From assembly GCA_015342445.1 (NCBI GenBank), contig JACEFO010001629.1, forward strand, positions 3,534,001-3,598,000: DNA of 64,000 nucleotides, in the 5' to 3' direction. The position numbers and the translations under genes are program-made. Of the stretch, positions 59,544 to 64,000 are shown one piece after another. The notes below the pieces were generated by a model that had not been told where the DNA came from, searched no databases, and saw only the letters and a program-made list of their open reading frames with translations. This stretch comes from Digitaria exilis (taxonomy: Eukaryota; Streptophyta; Magnoliopsida; Poales; Poaceae). Position 1 is the first letter of the stretch. Every line of letters starts with the position of its first letter.

Positions 59544-59660
59544 TATCGGTCCACGCAGTGGATTGATCGACGTGCCTGGAAACTGGAACGCGATGGGCGG
59601 CAGTGCCTGAACTGAACGTTCGCTGGCTGGTCCGCCGGCCTTTCGTCTACCACAGTGGCC

Positions 59661-61736
59661 GACTATTGGGAGCCTATAGGCTCCGAATAATATTCAGAGC
59701 CTAGATACGGAGCTGCCACCTGGGTCCAGCCACCCCATGCCCCAACCGACCACCCACTGACACTAGCGGGCAAACGTGCCACCGCGCGCTGCCTCGCGTC
59801 GGCGACGAGATGGGAAGCCGTGGCGGGTGACGACATGCGCGCAGCAGCAGCACAACCAGCGCATGAACCTGCGTCCTTGCATGCCTTCACAAGCGGCGCC
59901 CGCACGGGATGGCTACCAACGGTCTGCATGCACGTTGCATCTTGGCATCTGCGAGCCATCTGCATACACGTTGCATCTTGAAATTATGCTATGCTTTTCT
60001 CCTTTTCTATTTTCAATCTGTAAATTTATATGCTACTGGAGAGGATTTCTATGCCCATCCGCTAGGTTTATATGCTACTACTAGGGAAGGTTTGTATGCC
60101 CATCCGCTAGGTTTCTATGCTTGTGGAGAATGTTTCTATGCTACTAGAGAAGGTTTCTATACTTTTCTATTTTCAATCCTTAAATGCTTTTCTATTTTCA
60201 ATCCTTAAATTTATATGCTACTAGAGAAGGTTTCTATGCCCATCCGCTAGGCAGGGGATGCACTATAGCAAGGATTCTATGCTTGAAGAATCAATTTTTT
60301 TTAACTGCAATCATCCACTCTGAAAAATTCTATGCCAATGTAGCATGCTTTCTACACATTAACTAGACCTCTGTCCTATTAGCATATAGGATTCTATGAC
60401 CGGTAGTATAGGATTCTATTATGATGTTTGTACGTCTAGGCGACTAGCCATAACATTTTACGACTCATTATATGGGTTTATATCTCACTGGGCAATCATA
60501 GAAATTGACCAAACGGTTTGATGATTACATTTGCAAAATATTATCCATGCATCCAACATGCACCAAAGCGGTTAATCCTAGTACATCAGGAAGTATCTAT
60601 GATCGAAAGCACACGTCTGTATGATTACACACAAGCATGTATATGATTGCAAAAGTATGGACACACAATCAACTAATAGTATCTATACTCCAAACACAAC
60701 AAAATATATATGATTCCAAATAGTTGCAGCCTAAAACAGGAGGCAACTGCAGAATTACGGTGCTAACTGAACCAAGAGAACAACAAATAACTAATCATTG
60801 GGCAAAGCAACGATGAGCATAGAAACACTAGGATGAGATCATAGAAATGTATTTATGATAAACCAATATGTATATATGATCGATGGAACTAACAGCCAGC
60901 ATAAAAACATACAAACACGAGTATAGAAACATACAAATAAGAGCATAAAAAATATTTTGGGCACTGGACACAAGTGTAGGAATATGAGCGTAGAATATGT
61001 TCGAGCATAGAAACATAAGGACACGAGCATAAAACACAAGGACAGGAGCATATAAATACATGGACATGAGCATATAATATGAGCATGTTTGTAGTTTCTT
61101 CACCCAAGGATATAAATTTACAATTTCAATATGACAGTAGTTTGATCCAATATGATGATTTGTGAGTATAGATACATGCAAGCATAGAAATATTGAGCTG
61201 CTCATTTTCTCTATGTTTGAAATTTGAGTACAAGTGGACAAAGCTAACATAAATGACACTTGAATTGATACACCTTCCACCTAACGGAAACAAGCAAGGA
61301 CACGAGCATTGAAAGGTTGAGCCACTATAGTTTTCTTTTCAAATTGAATTTGGGATACAACTTATTCGTGCAAAATAAACAATAGATATAAGAACCCAGT
61401 AACACGTGCTCTCGCTTGCTGGAGCATAGAAAGCGGTAGCATGATCACATAAATGTTAGCTCATATCATAGAAACAATCGTACAATGTTGTGGGCGAGTG
61501 ACACCACCAAGCCTTCTATAGAAACATATATCGTACAATATTGTCATAGAATGCAGTGGTTTTGTAACAGCAATACACATGGTATATAACCCTATACAAT
61601 GAGTCGTAAAATGCATCAAAATCTGCATAAGCATCATCATCGTAGAATGCCCATCGCTAGAGTTGATGCGGACATGATGACTGTGGCCCCAGCTTATCGC
61701 ACATGGCACCCATCCACAAGCAGTACAACCTGCAAA
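59661..61736. repeat. AT-rich repeat region with TTTCTATG/CATAGAAA motifs
   Basis: From about 60020 to 60250, units like TATGCTACTAGAGAAGG, TTTCTATGCCCATCCGCTAG repeat in tandem. From about 60780 the same motif appears mainly inverted (GCATAGAAAC, GAGCATATAAA). A ~100-bp block at 60700-60890 recurs, diverged, at about 62690-62800 and 63180-63310. Dense, orientation-switching short motifs are typical of subterminal regions of large DNA transposons, but I could not find the ends. The open frames here are repeat artefacts. Confidence 0.6.
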
Positions 61737-62485
61737 CAGTGGCGGACGCAGGATTTTCAAATTGGGTGTACATAATGAACCAAATAATTATGCCATACAA
61801 AAAGCATTGTTAGCCTACATGCCCGTTTAGCCTGTTTACATGTCATCTACATGCTATACGGTGACTAAGCGTGTTCCTTTTTTTTTCGGGAATAGGCACT
61901 TAACCTGTTTTAATTGGTTGTTTACCCTGAATAAGTGATCGAATGTTTAGAGTTTAATCTAACAATAAAAAGTTTAATGTTTGATATAGATAAACAACTT
62001 AATACGACAACATGCTTCATTCTCGATAATTGTATGTATTATGTAATGTAACTGGAAAATCGTTATATATGAAGCTCCATGACTAAAATGTCTTTAGGAT
62101 ATATTAAGTTTTATCACGTTTTTGTCAAAAGAAACAAAAGAGTAAAAATGCACCAGTGTCAGCGCTAATTAGGAGTAGAGTGCAGGACCGATGAGGCTGC
62201 GCAGCTTCGTGCGCAACTACGCGTGCATCTGTGCATTCATTTGCTTGCTAGCTAGGCAGCCAGCACATGCAGGCCAGTCCACACATGAAAGGGTGAGTGC
62301 GTTCGAGACAGAGAAGAGGTGGTTACGTTTCGGGTGGGAAGTTTTTCCTATTTGGCCTTAAATGTACACAGATTGACCTAAATATGACTGTATATACATG
62401 TACATGCATAGTTAGTGTAATTGTTTTGTCAAAATTATTGGGTGTACATATGTACACCCATGTCCACACGCTAGGTCCGCCCCTG
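61737..62485. mobile_element. hAT-type non-autonomous element (749 bp)
   Basis: Inverted ends CAGTGGCGGACGCAGG and, inverted from the right, CAGGGGCGGACCTAGC are flanked by a perfect 8-bp duplication CCTGCAAA (61729-61736, 62486-62493). This is the hAT signature. No transposase is present, and GGGTGTACAT inner repeats occur near both ends. Confidence 0.93.
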
Positions 62486-62493
62486 CCTGCAAA

Positions 62494-64000
62494 AAAAGTG
62501 GCATAAAAATTTATAAGGAAAATCATAGAAAACAACCGTCTTAGGTATATAAACAACAACATATAAGATCGACAACAAAGAAACAAACAAAGGCTATATT
62601 CACGGTCAACAGATGGTATCTATGCTCAAGCAAGATTCAAAGTCCCTAGCGAGCACGCAACCTCTCCAAGCAGCCAAGACACTTTTGCAATTTAAATCAA
62701 TAGCATATAAACAACATGACAGAATAATAGAAGTATCTATGATAGACAAAACAAGTATATATGATCGATGCAACTAACATGTCCAAAAGTGGTTAATACT
62801 AGTATGTCAAAACCATGTCATAGAGCAAGCATAGAAATCATCAAGGAAAATCATAGAAACTGAAATCATGCAGGAAATCTAGTCCAAGCTAGGCTAATAG
62901 CTAATGAAGGTCATGTCTACTCGTGCACGAACCCAACATCGAAGCCTGTTAGCTTCTTCAACCGCCATATCTGCTTGCTAGCATCTTTGCCGTTAGCTTG
63001 TTCATCCTCCATCTCTGCTTGCTTGCTTCTCCCCCGGTGATTCTGAAAAACTAAAGAATGAGACTATGGTTAGTCTGAAAAACCAAAGAATGAAATACAA
63101 GCACATAAATCATCAAGGAAAATCATGGAAACCATCAAGGAAAGTTTACAAACAGTGGTTCAATTAATAATATATATGATCAACCACAAACAAATATATG
63201 ATTTCAAATACTTAATCATTGGCCAAAGCAATAATGAGCATATAAATAGTAGGAAGATGCAATAGAAAACTATCTATGATAGACCACTATGTATATATGA
63301 TTGATGTGCGACGGCAACAACGCGACGATGAGCTGCACATCCTAACCATGCCTACTACTAGGAATCGGCTCAAGCAATAAGCACTGCACCTTGCAGCTAT
63401 TTCATCGAGCATGTTGTGAGCAACAGAGAATGAATCAGCTACACGCTAACTGCAAACATATAAGCTAGCTTCCTTCTCCTGTGTTAGTGCATCGATGCAC
63501 AACAGGATTAAAGAAATCATCAAACGAAAATGACATAGAAGTAAGAATCAGTGACGCTCAAGCTCAGCAGGCAGGGTCGTCTTCAGCAGTTCAGCTTCAC
63601 TGGTGCATTTACACAAACACAGAGCATGCACCAGTGATGGGAATACATGGAGACAGAGCCTGCACCCTTTGCTAATCTGCAGAAAATACATGAACAACAA
63701 TCAAGAATTGCCACTCAAGAGAGTACAAATCCAGCAATGGGTGAGCAAAGGCAGGGCAGCTAGAAACTCACCGTACCTGGATGCAGAAACCCGCCGCCTG
63801 ATAGAAGGAGACGCGCTCGCCGCACCGAGCCGAGCCGGGATCCACACGTGCCGGATCTCTGCCGTGGGCAAGGAAGGCGAGCAGGCTCACCGAAGCTTCC
63901 TCGCGCCGTCGCTGCTGGAGCTCCACCGGGTGAGGAGGGAGGGAGAGAGAGGGAGGGAGGAGAGAGAATGAAAATTTTGAAATGAAGAGGAGAGAGATGG
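62494..64000. other. Continuation of the AT-rich repeat region, then GC-rich edge
   Basis: Up to about 63310 it carries the same CATAGAAA-type motifs as before the hAT element. From about 63770 the DNA becomes GC-rich and ends in GGGAGAGA-type repeats. That could be the start of another gene or leader cut off by the window edge. No product can be supported. Confidence 0.4.

Noticed and set aside
58749..59660. Copy 2 as an mRNA-derived retrocopy
   Set aside because: There is no poly(A) at the 3' end, homology continues slightly upstream of the expected transcription start, and no long target duplication was found. The parent has no intron, so intron loss cannot be used as a test.
59909..60366. 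Repeat-encoded peptides (LYATREG...YAHPLG)
   Set aside because: They arise from a tandem minisatellite, not from a protein gene.

Overview
The window looks like nuclear DNA of a grass. It has GC-rich, largely intronless coding exons with strong third-position GC, many Stowaway- and Tourist-like MITEs, an Au-type SINE, long solo LTRs and MULE/Helitron-like elements. Gene content (a MYC2-type bHLH next to a GRV2/RME-8 gene) fits a panicoid grass. Sorghum or a close relative is my guess; the species cannot be fixed from the sequence alone.

Layout. 1-5.1 kb: intergenic, with a 319-bp tandem duplication. 5.27-7.37 kb (+): intronless MYC2-type jasmonate regulator. 9.40 kb: tRNA-Gly(GCC). 10.07-25.29 kb (-): a complete 22-exon GRV2/KAM2 (RME-8-type DnaJ) gene whose splice phases all close to a 2,573-residue protein. 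One of its introns holds a SINE nested in a Stowaway MITE. 25.7-37.4 kb: a transposon graveyard. It contains MITEs, a TIR element carrying an aspartic-protease fragment, a 1.48-kb solo LTR nested in a Tourist-like element, a 4.2-kb solo LTR, and a 951-bp Tourist/PIF-like element with GC-rich cargo. 37.9-38.75 kb (-): a VQ-motif protein gene. 39.4-40.2 kb (+): an unrecognised helical protein gene, copy 1. 42.9-44.5 kb (+): an unrecognised spliced gene with a duplicated exon/intron cassette. 44.8-52 kb: three MULE-like elements, the best one (44.78-45.67 kb) having ~215-bp TIRs and a perfect 9-bp target duplication. 48.9-58.2 kb: a possible Helitron whose 3' end is convincing and whose 5' end is weaker. 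58.7-59.5 kb (-): copy 2 of the copy-1 gene, with 745 bp of apparently identical coding DNA in inverted orientation. A third, older 3' fragment of the same locus lies at 51.94-52.29 kb, framed by ~100-bp direct repeats. 59.7-64 kb: AT-rich repeat DNA with a hAT element (8-bp target duplication).

The functional genes are MYC2 (nuclear jasmonate transcription), GRV2 (endosome/vacuole trafficking), a VQ protein (typically a WRKY or MAPK partner) and the tRNA. They do not form a pathway. The most unusual biology is the duplication history of the 39.4/52/59 kb gene family: coding DNA without visible difference beside diverged flanks, plus a fragment that looks like double-strand-break filler. Several transposons carrying gene-like DNA are also notable. 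Target duplications and empty sites allow the order of several insertions to be read directly.
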